DNA of 64,000 bases from an uncultured Eubacterium sp. (GTDB lineage: Bacteria; Bacillota; Clostridia; Lachnospirales; Lachnospiraceae): positions 1-64,000 of the forward strand of contig CAKRGF010000010.1 in NCBI GenBank assembly GCA_934322085.1, written 5' to 3'. Below, one piece after another: positions 49,593 through 59,750 of this stretch. The translations under genes and the position numbers were made by a program. The notes beneath the pieces are model-generated. The model saw nothing but the letters and a program-made list of their open reading frames with translations. It made no database searches and was not told the origin of the DNA. Positions within the stretch are counted from its first letter, which is position 1. Each line of letters starts with the position of its first letter.

Positions 49593-51905
49593 ATGGCAGA
49601 GAGTTTGGTCTTAAATGGAAACAGTTCCATTACAAAAGGAACGGTTATATTTGAAAAAGGACAGCCGTTGCAGTCGACGGCACTAATACTTAAGGGACGA
49701 GTGATTGTACAGGGCGAGGGCGTCCGGATGACAATCGGCTCAGGAAATTTTTTGGGAATGTGCGATGTTTGGAAAAAGGAGCATTCCTTTACTTATGTTG
49801 CACTTGATGATTTGGTTTTGTTTGGGTTGCCGATGGAAAATGAAAAGCAGGCAGCTCTTTTACTGGAGCAGAAGCCACAGTACCGCGGTCTTTTAGTGAC
49901 CTCGTTAAATTTCTTTTATCACGATGTGTTCCGTGTGTTTGGAAAATTGAAGACAGAGACGGAAAAGGTGGCTGAGTTTGTACATCAGACCTACCTGCGT
50001 TATCAGAAACTTGCAGAAAGTGCTGGGCTGACGGCGGAAAAAATTGCGGCGATGGAACGTCTTTTGAGCCAGCAGATGGAGAAATATCCACTTGCGGAAA
50101 AAATCACGTATTTTATCCAGTGCAGTAAGATTCCGATTGAAGCGCAGAAAAATTATTATGGTGCCAGTGCCTATGTGGCACAAAAACAATTTGAAGAACA
50201 GTGTGCGGTGCTTCCTCAATTGGTAGGAGGATGCCGTTATTACAGTGATTGGCTGACACGTTATTTCCGAATTATGATTATGGATGAAAAAAATCTGTTT
50301 TCGTTAGTGGGACGTATGGCGCTCGGCGTAAGACGTTCCGGACAAAATGACAGTGAATTAAGTGTTATGCTTGACCATATTTTGGAGCAGATTAATAATA
50401 CAGAAACTTTGTTGTTAGAGTATGCTGGTGTGAATCTGAATCTTGACAGACAGCGTATGGAAGAAACATATTTTGCTCTGTTATCAGATGATACCGGAAG
50501 TCTGGATGCGTTTGATCAGGAAGACTTAAAAGTATTGGATCATTCCGTACAGCAGATTCTTGATTATGCAGAAGTTTCCGATGAGACGGCAGAAAAATTT
50601 GGAGCGGCTGTTGAGTCGTTTTTGGCGTGCGTGGACAAGTTTGCGAGAACGCCGGAAGCATCCGCTCTGCGCAAAGAATTAATAAAATATTTTTTTGAAA
50701 TTTATGAGCGTGCCTGTAAAAAAAGTTTTCAGGATGCAAATCCACCGCTTGCAGTGAAATTGTTTTTAAGATATGGCTATGTCAGCGAGGAACTTCTGAC
50801 GGAGGAAGAACTCCGCACCCTTCTGACACTGCCGGATTCGAGAGAAGAAGAAACTACATGCCGTGTTTATACGATGAGCGAGTGGCTGCGTGAGATTTAT
50901 GAGGGCAGAAAAAATCCATCGAAAGATGAGTTTGATACCGATTATGAAGAATCTCTCCGCAAGCAGGTGCAGGAGAAAAAACTTACAAAAGCTGAGGCCG
51001 ATGATGCGTTTCGTGATGCGGACAAGCGGCTTCATTTTGAAGTGGAAAATCTGCTTAGTTATGCGGATCGAATTCTCAGTGGAAATATTTCTACCTTTGT
51101 ACCGGTTTTGTGTTCGGAAGGTATTTATACAAAATTAGAAAGTGCAGTAGTAACTTCTGCTATTATTAATAAGATTGTAAACCGTGTGGAGAAAATTGAT
51201 TATTCTATTTTTTACCGTGAGCGCATGGTGGCATATGAAGAAGCGGGGCTTACCCGTTTTACTGTGACAGGACGTTATACGCCGGAGTTTATCATATTCC
51301 CGGTATATGGGCGCAAAGGACTGATGTGGCAGGATATCGAGGGACGAAAAAAAGAAACACATGGAAGAATTCTTCTGCCATCGTTTATGGAGCAGAATTT
51401 AGAGGCTGAGCTTCTGAAAATGCTTGCTTATTTCCGCTGGGAAAAATGCCGTACGGAAATGGGAGCGCAATGGAACAATTATCGTTATCCATCGCTCACT
51501 GCTGAGTATACGGATTATTTACAGTTTTTTAAAAAGAATAATGACCTGTCGCCGGAAAAACGAGAGAAAGTAAAAGCACAGCTTACGCAGTGCGGAAACC
51601 GTCATAAAGATGTATTTGCCAAAGATTATGCAGACTGGGTGCTGCGTGAGGCAACCGGGGCGATGAAGCTGAATCGTGTGGCGCGTGATATTTTGTTTAC
51701 CTATTGTCCGTTAGCTCCTCAGATTGCGGAGGGGCTGCTTGCGCAGAATGCGTACCGGGATGCGGCGCGCCGTTATATGATTGAAAAGGGCAAAAGAGAA
51801 AAAGAAATTAATATGGCAGTGCACCGTTTTGAAAAGGCAGGTGTGAATTTGCCGGAAGAAGTGGAACAAACAAGGTGTTTTGTGTTAGATTTACAAGGAG
51901 CATAA
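49593..51905 (+). CDS. large protein with N-terminal cyclic-nucleotide-binding-like fold
   Basis: 770 aa from the ATG at 49593 (GAGGAG, 11-bp spacing). Residues about 1-100 have the strand pattern of a cNMP-binding (Crp-like) beta-barrel (GTVIFEKGQPLQSTALILKGRVIVQG, GNFLGMCDVW). The rest is helical with no family I recognise; it lacks a helix-turn-helix domain and membrane segments. Its neighbour at 51909 starts 3 bp later. Function unknown; perhaps a ligand-gated scaffold or signalling protein. Confidence 0.65.
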   Translation: MAESLVLNGNSSITKGTVIFEKGQPLQSTALILKGRVIVQGEGVRMTIGSGNFLGMCDVWKKEHSFTYVALDDLVLFGLPMENEKQAALLLEQKPQYRGLLVTSLNFFYHDVFRVFGKLKTETEKVAEFVHQTYLRYQKLAESAGLTAEKIAAMERLLSQQMEKYPLAEKITYFIQCSKIPIEAQKNYYGASAYVAQKQFEEQCAVLPQLVGGCRYYSDWLTRYFRIMIMDEKNLFSLVGRMALGVRRSGQNDSELSVMLDHILEQINNTETLLLEYAGVNLNLDRQRMEETYFALLSDDTGSLDAFDQEDLKVLDHSVQQILDYAEVSDETAEKFGAAVESFLACVDKFARTPEASALRKELIKYFFEIYERACKKSFQDANPPLAVKLFLRYGYVSEELLTEEELRTLLTLPDSREEETTCRVYTMSEWLREIYEGRKNPSKDEFDTDYEESLRKQVQEKKLTKAEADDAFRDADKRLHFEVENLLSYADRILSGNISTFVPVLCSEGIYTKLESAVVTSAIINKIVNRVEKIDYSIFYRERMVAYEEAGLTRFTVTGRYTPEFIIFPVYGRKGLMWQDIEGRKKETHGRILLPSFMEQNLEAELLKMLAYFRWEKCRTEMGAQWNNYRYPSLTAEYTDYLQFFKKNNDLSPEKREKVKAQLTQCGNRHKDVFAKDYADWVLREATGAMKLNRVARDILFTYCPLAPQIAEGLLAQNAYRDAARRYMIEKGKREKEINMAVHRFEKAGVNLPEEVEQTRCFVLDLQGA

Positions 51906-51908
51906 AGA

Positions 51909-53177
51909 ATGAGTAGAAAACGAGAGAATGTGCGTCAGTGCAACACAATTCGTCAGTTAATTGACGACAATAAGTATACAAAAGCACTCGAACTGATTGA
52001 TACAATTTCTTTAGATGAAGTTGGCTCGTTAGGTGATTTATACCGTTATGCAGAACTGTATGAAAAAGCAGAGCGGATGGATAAAAAGAAAGAAATTTTT
52101 TACCATATCTATCATCGTACGCATTCCCGTTATATGTTGAATCGTCTGCTTCGTCTGACAATTCGTATGGGCGACATGGATGAAGCAAGAGAATTGTATT
52201 TTGCCTATGAGATTGCTGGGCCGATTACACTGGATACCTTTGAACTTCGTTATCTTCTTGCGAAAGCAGAGGGAGAACCGGCAGAGCGGCTGATTCAGAT
52301 TTTGGAAGAATTGAAAAAGGAAGAATATACAGAAGAGTGGGGATTTCGTCTTGCCTGTCTGTATGAAAAGACTGGGCAGATTGAAAAATGCATTCAGGAA
52401 TGTAAGGACTTGAAACTTTGGTTTGGCGAGGGGGAGATTGTAGATAAGGCAATGCAGTTGTTAGAGCATTGTGAAAACCCGGCGGTTACAGAACCGGAGG
52501 AATTAGAAGAGACGATTGAGAAGGAATTGCCGGAGCGAAGAGAAGAATATGAGCCGGTAGAACCGGAAGAAATAGAAGAAGAGCCACAGGAAAATGAAGA
52601 TGTGGAAGAGGCAGAGGAAAGCGAAGAGCCGGATGGTCCTTTGGTGGAGTCTGTGGGCGAAGTCAAGGTGGTGGCGAAGCGGAAGAAAGAAAAACCGCTT
52701 GCAAAACCGGAAAATGTAGAAGAACTGCTTGAAGAAAAGGAAGAGGACATTTCAGAGCGTGGTATTTTGTACCGTACGCTGAAAAGCGCAATGAATCATG
52801 TCCGCTATGGAGATAAAATGCCGCATTTTGTATTTGCCGGCGGCGAGGAGCGCATTGTGCTTGCAGTTGCAAAGCGCGTGGCGAAGGAACTGAACAGAGT
52901 GGGTTATGTTTCGGTGCGGAGTATCGTCAAAATTACAGCTGAAAAATTAAATCAAATTGATTTGGCGGAACAGGCAGGAAAAATTGCCGGCGGCTGTATG
53001 TTAGTGACAGATGCTGCTGAACTGACAAAAGAATCTGTCGACAAATTGAAGGCGGTGATTGAGCAGGAGGATGAAAAAGTCGTCATCATGCTGGCTGGAC
53101 CGTTTGATGAGATGGACTGCTTTTTAGACATCTATCCGGAATTAGCAGAAAAACTAGTGTATAAGATTCGTATGTGA
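51909..53177 (+). CDS. TPR-like protein with acidic linker and ATPase-like C-terminal domain
   Basis: 422 aa. N-terminal about 190 residues have TPR-like helical pairs; a highly acidic linker follows (about 195-255, Glu/Pro-rich), then a C-terminal region (about 300-422) that resembles the lid part of AAA+ proteins but without a Walker A motif. Starts 3 bp after the cNMP-like protein, so both are likely one functional unit. Function unknown. Confidence 0.6.
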   Translation: MSRKRENVRQCNTIRQLIDDNKYTKALELIDTISLDEVGSLGDLYRYAELYEKAERMDKKKEIFYHIYHRTHSRYMLNRLLRLTIRMGDMDEARELYFAYEIAGPITLDTFELRYLLAKAEGEPAERLIQILEELKKEEYTEEWGFRLACLYEKTGQIEKCIQECKDLKLWFGEGEIVDKAMQLLEHCENPAVTEPEELEETIEKELPERREEYEPVEPEEIEEEPQENEDVEEAEESEEPDGPLVESVGEVKVVAKRKKEKPLAKPENVEELLEEKEEDISERGILYRTLKSAMNHVRYGDKMPHFVFAGGEERIVLAVAKRVAKELNRVGYVSVRSIVKITAEKLNQIDLAEQAGKIAGGCMLVTDAAELTKESVDKLKAVIEQEDEKVVIMLAGPFDEMDCFLDIYPELAEKLVYKIRM

Positions 53178-53215
53178 GGAGGCGCCGTTATGGACAAGGA
53201 GGCGCCGTTATGGAC
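53177..53215 (+). repeat. tandem duplication of RBS and start region
   Basis: AGGAGGCGCCGTTATGGAC occurs at 53177-53195 and again at 53197-53215, a period of 20 bp. Each copy has an RBS and ATG (53190 and 53210), but they are in different frames. Confidence 0.9.
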
Positions 53216-53779
53216 GAAAAAAAACAAGTATGGAAACCGGGCAACATGCTTTACCCGGTGCCGGCAGTGATGGTGAGCTGTGGCAATAAAAATGGAGAGA
53301 AAAATATTATTACGATTGCGTGGGCGGGCACAATCTGCTCGGACCCTGCGATGGTTTCGATTTCAGTGCGTCCGGAGAGATATTCCTATGCGATGATTCA
53401 GGAGACCGGCGAGTTTGTGATAAACCTTACGACAAAGGAACTTACTTATGCGACGGATTGGTGCGGCGTGAAATCCGGACGGGATGTGGATAAGTTCAAA
53501 GAGATGAACTTGACGGCGATGCCCGGTGAAAAACTTACCTTTGCACCAATTATTGCGGAAAGCCCGGTGAATTTAGAGTGCCGTGTGCAGAAAGAAATTC
53601 CGCTTGGCAGCCACAATATGTTTTTGGCAAAAATAGAAGATGTCATGATTAGTGAGAAATACATGAACGAGACCGGAAAATTTGAACTCAATCAGACCGG
53701 ACTTGTGACGTATTCTCATGGCGAGTATTTTGTCCTTGGTGAGAAAATTGGAAAATTTGGTTATTCCGTAAAAAAATGA
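53210..53779 (+). CDS. flavin reductase family protein
   Basis: 189 aa from the ATG at 53210, inside the second copy of the duplicated start. FMN-binding split-barrel of the flavoredoxin type: YPVPAVMVSCGN, TICSDPAMVSISVRP, ETGEFVINLTT and VNLECRVQKEIPLGSHNMFLAKIEDV are typical. Probably transfers electrons via bound FMN; partner unknown. Confidence 0.88.
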   Translation: MDEKKQVWKPGNMLYPVPAVMVSCGNKNGEKNIITIAWAGTICSDPAMVSISVRPERYSYAMIQETGEFVINLTTKELTYATDWCGVKSGRDVDKFKEMNLTAMPGEKLTFAPIIAESPVNLECRVQKEIPLGSHNMFLAKIEDVMISEKYMNETGKFELNQTGLVTYSHGEYFVLGEKIGKFGYSVKK

Positions 53780-53787
53780 TTTTCTGT

Positions 53788-53815
53788 TTTACAAATGTCA
53801 AAAGTGTGTTATACT
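53788..53815 (+). promoter_or_regulatory. promoter of murA
   Basis: TTTACA (53788-53793), 16-bp spacer, TATACT (53810-53815). Confidence 0.6.
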
Positions 53816-53850
53816 AGTAGAATAAAATGTTTCAATCAGTGGAGGTTGCG

Positions 53851-55149
53851 ATGAAACAGTACATTATAAAAGGTGGAACGCCACTTTCAGGGGAAGTTAC
53901 CATCGGCGGTGCGAAAAATGCAGCGCTTGGTATTATCGTGGCGGCTATTATGGCGGATGAGCCAGTTACAATTGATAATTTACCGGACGTTGATGACGTC
54001 CGGGTTTTGCTGGATGCAATAGAAAGTATAGGTGCGATTGTGGAGCGTATCGATTCTCATACGGTTCGTATTAATGGTGCCTGTATTAATGATGTAAGTA
54101 TTGATGAGGATGCAATTCGTAAAATTCGCGGTTCTTACTATTTAGTAGGAGCTTTGCTTGGTAAATATAAGAAAGCTTTAGTTGCCCTGCCGGGAGGATG
54201 TCAGATTGGAAGCCGCCCGATTGACCAGCATATTAAGGGCTTTGAACAGCTTGGTGCAAAGGTAAGTATCCATCATGGTAAAATTGACGCGCAGGCGGAA
54301 AATCTTGTTGGTACACATATTTATCTGGATTGTCCGAGTGTCGGTGCTACCATTAATATCATGATGGCGGCATGTATGGCAGAAGGAAAGACAATTATTG
54401 AGAATCCGGCAAAAGAACCACATATTGTAGATGTGGCAAACTTCTTAAATAGTATGGGAGCAAACATCAAAGGTGCCGGAACCGATGCTATCCGAATCCG
54501 TGGTGTAGAAGCACTGCACGGAGCGGAGTATTCGATTATTCCGGATCAGATTGAAGCCGGAACATATATGCTTGCCGTAGCAGCAACTGGCGGTGATGTG
54601 ATGATTAAAAATGTCATTCCAAAGCATTTGGAAGCGATTACTGCAAAATTAGTTGAGATTGGTGCGGTTGTGGAAGAGTTTGATGATTGTGTCCGTGTCT
54701 GCGCGGACCACCGTTTGTCTTATGCAAATGTTAAGACAATGCCGTATCCGGGATTCCCGACGGATATGCAGCCACAGATTACGACGCTGCTTGCTTTGTC
54801 AGAGGGAACCAGTATTGTTACAGAGACAATTTTTGAAACACGGTTTAAGTATATCAGTGAACTGCGCCGTATGGGAGCAAATATTTCCGTAGAGGGAAAT
54901 GCCGCTTTTGTAACTGGTGTAGAAGGCTTTACCGGGGCACGCGTGAGTGCACCGGATCTGCGTGCGGGTGCAGCACTTGTGATGGCAGGACTTGTCGCAG
55001 AAGGTTATACCTACGTGGATGATATTCAGTATATTGAGCGAGGGTATGAGAATTTTGCAGAAAAGATCCGTGGGCTTGGCGGCCACATGGAAAAGATAGA
55101 GGCAGAGGATGAACGTGCCATAAGGAAATTCAAAATGAAAGTTTCTTAA
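53851..55149 (+). CDS. murA: UDP-N-acetylglucosamine 1-carboxyvinyltransferase
   Basis: 432 aa from ATG at 53851 (AGTGGAGG). First committed step of peptidoglycan precursor synthesis: transfers enolpyruvyl from PEP to UDP-GlcNAc. The catalytic Cys is present in LPGGCQIGSRPIDQH, so the protein should be fosfomycin-sensitive; substrate residues in GGAKNAALG are intact. Followed by a terminator; the MoxR gene starts a new unit. Confidence 0.96.
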   Translation: MKQYIIKGGTPLSGEVTIGGAKNAALGIIVAAIMADEPVTIDNLPDVDDVRVLLDAIESIGAIVERIDSHTVRINGACINDVSIDEDAIRKIRGSYYLVGALLGKYKKALVALPGGCQIGSRPIDQHIKGFEQLGAKVSIHHGKIDAQAENLVGTHIYLDCPSVGATINIMMAACMAEGKTIIENPAKEPHIVDVANFLNSMGANIKGAGTDAIRIRGVEALHGAEYSIIPDQIEAGTYMLAVAATGGDVMIKNVIPKHLEAITAKLVEIGAVVEEFDDCVRVCADHRLSYANVKTMPYPGFPTDMQPQITTLLALSEGTSIVTETIFETRFKYISELRRMGANISVEGNAAFVTGVEGFTGARVSAPDLRAGAALVMAGLVAEGYTYVDDIQYIERGYENFAEKIRGLGGHMEKIEAEDERAIRKFKMKVS

Positions 55150-55166
55150 AAAAAAGATAGAAAGGG

Positions 55167-55188
55167 AACGCCGAGGGTATCCGGCGTT
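55167..55188 (+). terminator. terminator after murA
   Basis: 7-bp stem AACGCCG/CGGCGTT with an 8-nt loop and T-run. Confidence 0.8.
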
Positions 55189-55227
55189 TTCTGTTATTAT
55201 CTGAGGAGTGAGAAAGGAGAATCATAA

Positions 55228-56154
55228 GTGAACGATAAAGTACAAGAGATTCTGAATGAAGTTGGTAAAGTAATTCGTGGTAAGGACGAAGCGATTGAAC
55301 TTGTGATGACAGCGATGCTGGCCAAAGGTCATATCCTTGTAGAGGATGTTCCAGGTGTTGGTAAGACAACGCTGGCGGTTGCTTTTTCCCGTGCGATGGA
55401 ATTGACAGAGCGACGTCTGCAGTTTACACCGGATGTGCTTCCAAGTGATGTAGTTGGTTTTAATATGATTGGTGCTGATGGTGAGTTTCAGTACAAACCT
55501 GGTGCAATTTTGTGTAACCTTCTGCTTGCAGATGAGATTAACCGTACCTCGACGAAAACACAGTCGGCTCTTTTGGAGGTCATGGAAGAAGGACAGGTAA
55601 CGGTCGATGGTGTGACACGACAGCTGCCAAATCCATTTATTGTAGTGGCAACACAGAACCCAGTTGGTTCTGCCGGAACACAGATGCTGCCGGAATCCCA
55701 GCTTGACCGATTTATGATTCGTATTTCGATGGGATATCCGACGATGGAAGAAGAAGTTCGTCTGATTAAAGAGCGTCAGGACATTAACCCACTTGATTTT
55801 ATCCAGGAAATTATTTCAAAACGGGAACTGCTTGAAATGCAGGATCAGGTAAAACAGATTTATGTAGATGATAAAGTGCTTACTTATTTATCGAAGATTG
55901 TGGATGCAACAAGAAATCATTCCATGATTACACTCGGCGTGAGTCCACGTGGAACACTTGCCCTTATGGATATGTCAAAAGCGCATGCGTTCGTTCAGGG
56001 ACGTACCTTCGTTTTGCCGGAGGATATCAAACGTGTTTCCAAAGCGGTACTTGCCCACCGTTTGTTGTTAAATGGTAAGGCACGTATGAGCCACACGACA
56101 GAAGAAGATGTCGTTGAGGAAATCGTAGGGAAGATTCAAGTCCCTAAATTATAA
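55228..56154 (+). CDS. MoxR-type AAA+ ATPase
   Basis: 308 aa, GTG start with AAAGGAG. Walker A GVGKTTLAVAFS, Walker B LLLADEINRTS, sensor 1 ATQNPVG and the Arg finger region (PESQLDRFMIRI). MoxR ATPases act as chaperones that activate partner VWA or metallo proteins; with DUF58 and transglutaminase genes next to it, this is the common MoxR-DUF58-TGase cluster. Confidence 0.9.
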   Translation: MNDKVQEILNEVGKVIRGKDEAIELVMTAMLAKGHILVEDVPGVGKTTLAVAFSRAMELTERRLQFTPDVLPSDVVGFNMIGADGEFQYKPGAILCNLLLADEINRTSTKTQSALLEVMEEGQVTVDGVTRQLPNPFIVVATQNPVGSAGTQMLPESQLDRFMIRISMGYPTMEEEVRLIKERQDINPLDFIQEIISKRELLEMQDQVKQIYVDDKVLTYLSKIVDATRNHSMITLGVSPRGTLALMDMSKAHAFVQGRTFVLPEDIKRVSKAVLAHRLLLNGKARMSHTTEEDVVEEIVGKIQVPKL

Positions 56155-56187
56155 GTAACATGAGATATGATTCGGAAGGAGGAAATT

Positions 56188-57315
56188 ATGACATTAGGAA
56201 CTATCCTATACATTCTCCTTTTCTTTGTGAGTGTTTTCATTTCCATCATGTATTTGGAATTTGGTGCGATGGCACTGATGGGGCTGATGGTGACGATACC
56301 AGTCTGCATGTTTCTTTTTCTGCTTGTTTTGCGAAAGAGAGTCAGTGTGACAGTCGATTCGAAAAATCCACTGGCAGAAAAAGACGCCATAGATAAGCCG
56401 GCGAGAGCGGCGATTACTCTGTCGGTAGAAAACAGAAGCCGTCTGCTTCCGGTGACGAAAGGAATTGCCAAGGTTCGTTATGAGAATCCATTTTCCGGTG
56501 ATAAAGGGAAGATGAAAGTTCGTTTTTCTGTGGATACCGGGAAAAAAAGAGACCGTAGAATCCCGGTTGTTATGGATAACTGTGGAAATGTTTCCATCAC
56601 GGTAGAGAAGGTACGAATCTATGATTATTTGAATATATTTGCGTGGACAATTGGAAAGCATTTTGAGACGCAGGATGTGCTTGTTCTGCCACCGACTAAA
56701 GAGATGTATCTCGGAAAAGACAAATGGTATAACGAGACGAGTGCGGACAGCGACCGTTTTTCCACTTATAAAAAGGGAGATGACCCCTCTGAAATATTTG
56801 ACATTCGTGAATATGCAGATGGGGATAAAATTCAGAGAATCCACTGGAAATTAAGCAGTAAAACCGGTGATTTGATGGTGAAAGAGGGAAGCCTTCCTCT
56901 GATGAAAGAAATTCATATTTTTATTGATTTATGTGCGACTGGTTCAAAGCAGGAAAGAAATGATAAAATGAACCGGCTGGTTCAGGGCGTGTATTCCATT
57001 GCTATGTTTATGATTGAAAGTGGAATCCCGCAGGCATATATTTGGTATGACAAGGTAAATGGTGTGATTCAGGAATATTCGGTGGAGCAGGAAGAAGAAC
57101 TGTACTGGATGTTTCAGGAATTGTTCCGCAGTAAAACAACGACCGAGGCGGGTGAGCTGATGGAAGCTTATGTCGACTGGGGCAAAGGTAGACTTTTAGA
57201 ATCGGCACTGTATCTGACAGTGGCTGACCACGATTCCTTAGATTCCGGGAATCTGGTGCGCGACCGACTGGAAGTAATGGACTTACGAGGTGACGTAATT
57301 GAGGATCAGGAATAA
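56188..57315 (+). CDS. DUF58 domain membrane protein
   Basis: 375 aa from ATG at 56188 (GGAGGAAA). Two N-terminal membrane helices, then a cytosolic domain with the DUF58 signature (KGDDPSEIFDIREYADGDKIQRIHWKLSSKT). Partner of the MoxR ATPase and the following transglutaminase. Overlaps the next gene by 17 bp. Confidence 0.88.
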   Translation: MTLGTILYILLFFVSVFISIMYLEFGAMALMGLMVTIPVCMFLFLLVLRKRVSVTVDSKNPLAEKDAIDKPARAAITLSVENRSRLLPVTKGIAKVRYENPFSGDKGKMKVRFSVDTGKKRDRRIPVVMDNCGNVSITVEKVRIYDYLNIFAWTIGKHFETQDVLVLPPTKEMYLGKDKWYNETSADSDRFSTYKKGDDPSEIFDIREYADGDKIQRIHWKLSSKTGDLMVKEGSLPLMKEIHIFIDLCATGSKQERNDKMNRLVQGVYSIAMFMIESGIPQAYIWYDKVNGVIQEYSVEQEEELYWMFQELFRSKTTTEAGELMEAYVDWGKGRLLESALYLTVADHDSLDSGNLVRDRLEVMDLRGDVIEDQE

Positions 57316-59737
57316 TAAACTGATTAATTTCATATTAGAATTCAGCCAGATTATGCTTGTATTTCTTGGTGTATATTCTGCCCTGATGTGTACGGCGTCG
57401 AGTCTGGATATGATTTATGATGGAAGGTTATGCCTGCTATTATTGTTTGGAGCCTCCATCGTATTTTATGGATTGTTCACAGTGCTGGAGACATTCCGAA
57501 AGGGAAAACTTTACGGCTTAATCGGTATTACGATGTTCTTTTTGGCGTTAGTGATTCGATTTAAGGGGGCACTGTTAAAGGGAATCGTGAGTGCAGCGAA
57601 TAGTTTTCTGAAAGAGTTTATGAACTATACCGGCACGAATGTATCCCTTTTATCCTATGCAGATACGGAAAATGCGAGTGCTAAATTCTGCACGACTCTT
57701 CTGCTGATTCTGATAGGTGTATATATCGTGGCACTTATCAGTGCGTTTTTCTACCGCAGAAGACGTTCGGTAGTCTTTTTGGCAGGTACGATACCATTTG
57801 TTTTTCTACCGCTTGTGGCAGGAAGAGTTGGACGTTATTTATACTTTTTTACCTATTTAATTGTGGCGGTGACAATTATCGGAACAAGGCATTTGCGGAC
57901 CGATGCCACAGATCGAAGGATGCGCCAGAAACTGGCACTGATTCTGATGGCAACTTGTCTGATTTGCGGCGGTGTATTTTACTTGTTTATTCCACCTTCG
58001 AGATATGATAGGAATGTGGATAAATTGTCTCAGGCAAAGAATAGCCTGGTGGCACTTACGACATGGGACGGAGAGGATATTGTAACCTGGCTGAAAGCAT
58101 ACTTTAACGGAGATGCGATTTCCTATGGTAAAATTGGCAAGAAAGGTGAAGTCAGTTATACCGGTGAGACGATGCTGAAAATATCAGGAGATATCAATTC
58201 TGACCATGGGCTTTATCTCAAAGGTTATGTCGGCGATGTCTATGAGAATAACAAATGGTCATCCATTCGCTCGGATGAAAACTATAAGAAAGACTGGAAA
58301 ACTCTCGATGCAACCGGTGTCACAACAGAAAACTGGCATACGCAGTTAAGAAACGAGCTTGGTGACGAGGAGCAGAGCGGCGAAGAAGAGGTCTGGAAAA
58401 CCGGAACATTAAGAATTCGCAATCTTGCATTTGGCTATGGAAACTTTTTGGTGCCATGCCTTCCAACCGGGGCATATAAGAGTCTCGCAAATGGACGCTC
58501 GACGGTGGATAAACCGGGAATTGATTACTCGGTAGAATATTATTTGCGCTATCCTACAATTCTGCGCACCGATGTTTTACTTGGTGAATCTCGTATGGCA
58601 GCAGCCGGCTTTTGGAGTTCAAATGAGGTTGAGCGGAGGAATTTAAGTGATTTTGCAAAAAAATATTATTTGCAGATTCCTGATTCCATGAAATCGATTT
58701 GCGAGGATTTTAAAAAGGATTGCCAATCTGCCGATTTGACGAAGGCGTCCGACATTATTCTTGAAGCAAAGAGTTATATTACAAAAGATACGACGTATTC
58801 CTTATCGCCGGGCAAAACCCCTTCCGGTAAGGAATCCATTGAATACTTTTTAAAGGAAAATAAAAAAGGATATTGTACCTATTACGCGACGGCAGCCGTT
58901 ATGCTGTTACGCAGTATGGGAATCCCGGCACGTTACGTCGAGGGTATGTATGTCAGTAAAGATGAACTGACAGCTGTCAAAAAAGGCAAAGAACTTGAAG
59001 TGCCGGATGAAGACGCTCATGCATGGGTTGAAGTCTTTGATGAAAAATATGGATTTGTAACCGTTGAAGTGACGCCGGGCAAAGGTGAGGATGATATGAC
59101 AGGAAGTGATTCCTCCAATGAAAACACCAATCCGAACCAGACTTCGAACGGAACACAGACAGATTCCGAAAATCCATCACAGGAAGACGCTCCGAATGTT
59201 GCGACACCAACCCCTTCGGTGACACAGGAACCGGAAGAGAGCATGGTGTTTGATGACATCAAGCAAAACGACAAAAAATCCAGTGACAGTGGAAATGCAA
59301 ACGGCACATCCAAAGGACGGATATGGTTTGTAATTTTAGATATTGTGATTGTGTTACTGCTCATTGCTGTGGCAATGGAAGCACAGCGGAGGATACGAGC
59401 TTACATGTTTAGAAAGAATATGAAGCAGAAGAAAGCGAAAAGGCGTATCCGTATGGTATACCTGCATTTGTTCCCGGTATTCCACCGCTACAAGCTTGCT
59501 TACCGCGGACAGTCGATGGCGCAGTTTAGCAGGGAAATCAGCAGAGAGATGGAACTTCCTTTTGAGGATGTGCTTGAATTTGTGACTTTAATTTTCCACG
59601 CAAGATTTGGTCCGGACACGATTACGGAAGACCAATTAAGAGAGTTCAAACGGGTTTATCACGAAATCCGCAGTAAAGCATATCGTGATGCAAAGCCGAT
59701 GCGAAAACTATATTATATGTATATCATGGTATTATAA
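57299..59737 (+). CDS. membrane transglutaminase-like protein
   Basis: 812 aa from a TTG start with GAGGTGA upstream; the gene overlaps DUF58 by 17 bp. About six N-terminal membrane helices, then an extracellular transglutaminase core (about 480-620): Cys in GYCTYYATAAVML, His in DAHAWVEVFDE, Asp/Glu-rich end. A Ser/Thr/Asn-rich linker and a further membrane helix (about 675-700) lead to a C-terminal cytosolic DUF4129-like domain. Likely acts in cell-wall or envelope handling. Third member of the MoxR cluster. Confidence 0.85.
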   Translation: MRIRNNKLINFILEFSQIMLVFLGVYSALMCTASSLDMIYDGRLCLLLLFGASIVFYGLFTVLETFRKGKLYGLIGITMFFLALVIRFKGALLKGIVSAANSFLKEFMNYTGTNVSLLSYADTENASAKFCTTLLLILIGVYIVALISAFFYRRRRSVVFLAGTIPFVFLPLVAGRVGRYLYFFTYLIVAVTIIGTRHLRTDATDRRMRQKLALILMATCLICGGVFYLFIPPSRYDRNVDKLSQAKNSLVALTTWDGEDIVTWLKAYFNGDAISYGKIGKKGEVSYTGETMLKISGDINSDHGLYLKGYVGDVYENNKWSSIRSDENYKKDWKTLDATGVTTENWHTQLRNELGDEEQSGEEEVWKTGTLRIRNLAFGYGNFLVPCLPTGAYKSLANGRSTVDKPGIDYSVEYYLRYPTILRTDVLLGESRMAAAGFWSSNEVERRNLSDFAKKYYLQIPDSMKSICEDFKKDCQSADLTKASDIILEAKSYITKDTTYSLSPGKTPSGKESIEYFLKENKKGYCTYYATAAVMLLRSMGIPARYVEGMYVSKDELTAVKKGKELEVPDEDAHAWVEVFDEKYGFVTVEVTPGKGEDDMTGSDSSNENTNPNQTSNGTQTDSENPSQEDAPNVATPTPSVTQEPEESMVFDDIKQNDKKSSDSGNANGTSKGRIWFVILDIVIVLLLIAVAMEAQRRIRAYMFRKNMKQKKAKRRIRMVYLHLFPVFHRYKLAYRGQSMAQFSREISREMELPFEDVLEFVTLIFHARFGPDTITEDQLREFKRVYHEIRSKAYRDAKPMRKLYYMYIMVL

Positions 59738-59750
59738 GGAGGACAAGAAC

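Noticed and set aside
52394..52750. Minus-strand Ser-rich ORF opposite the acidic linker
   Set aside because: It is the mirror of Glu codons in the TPR-like gene and has no RBS.
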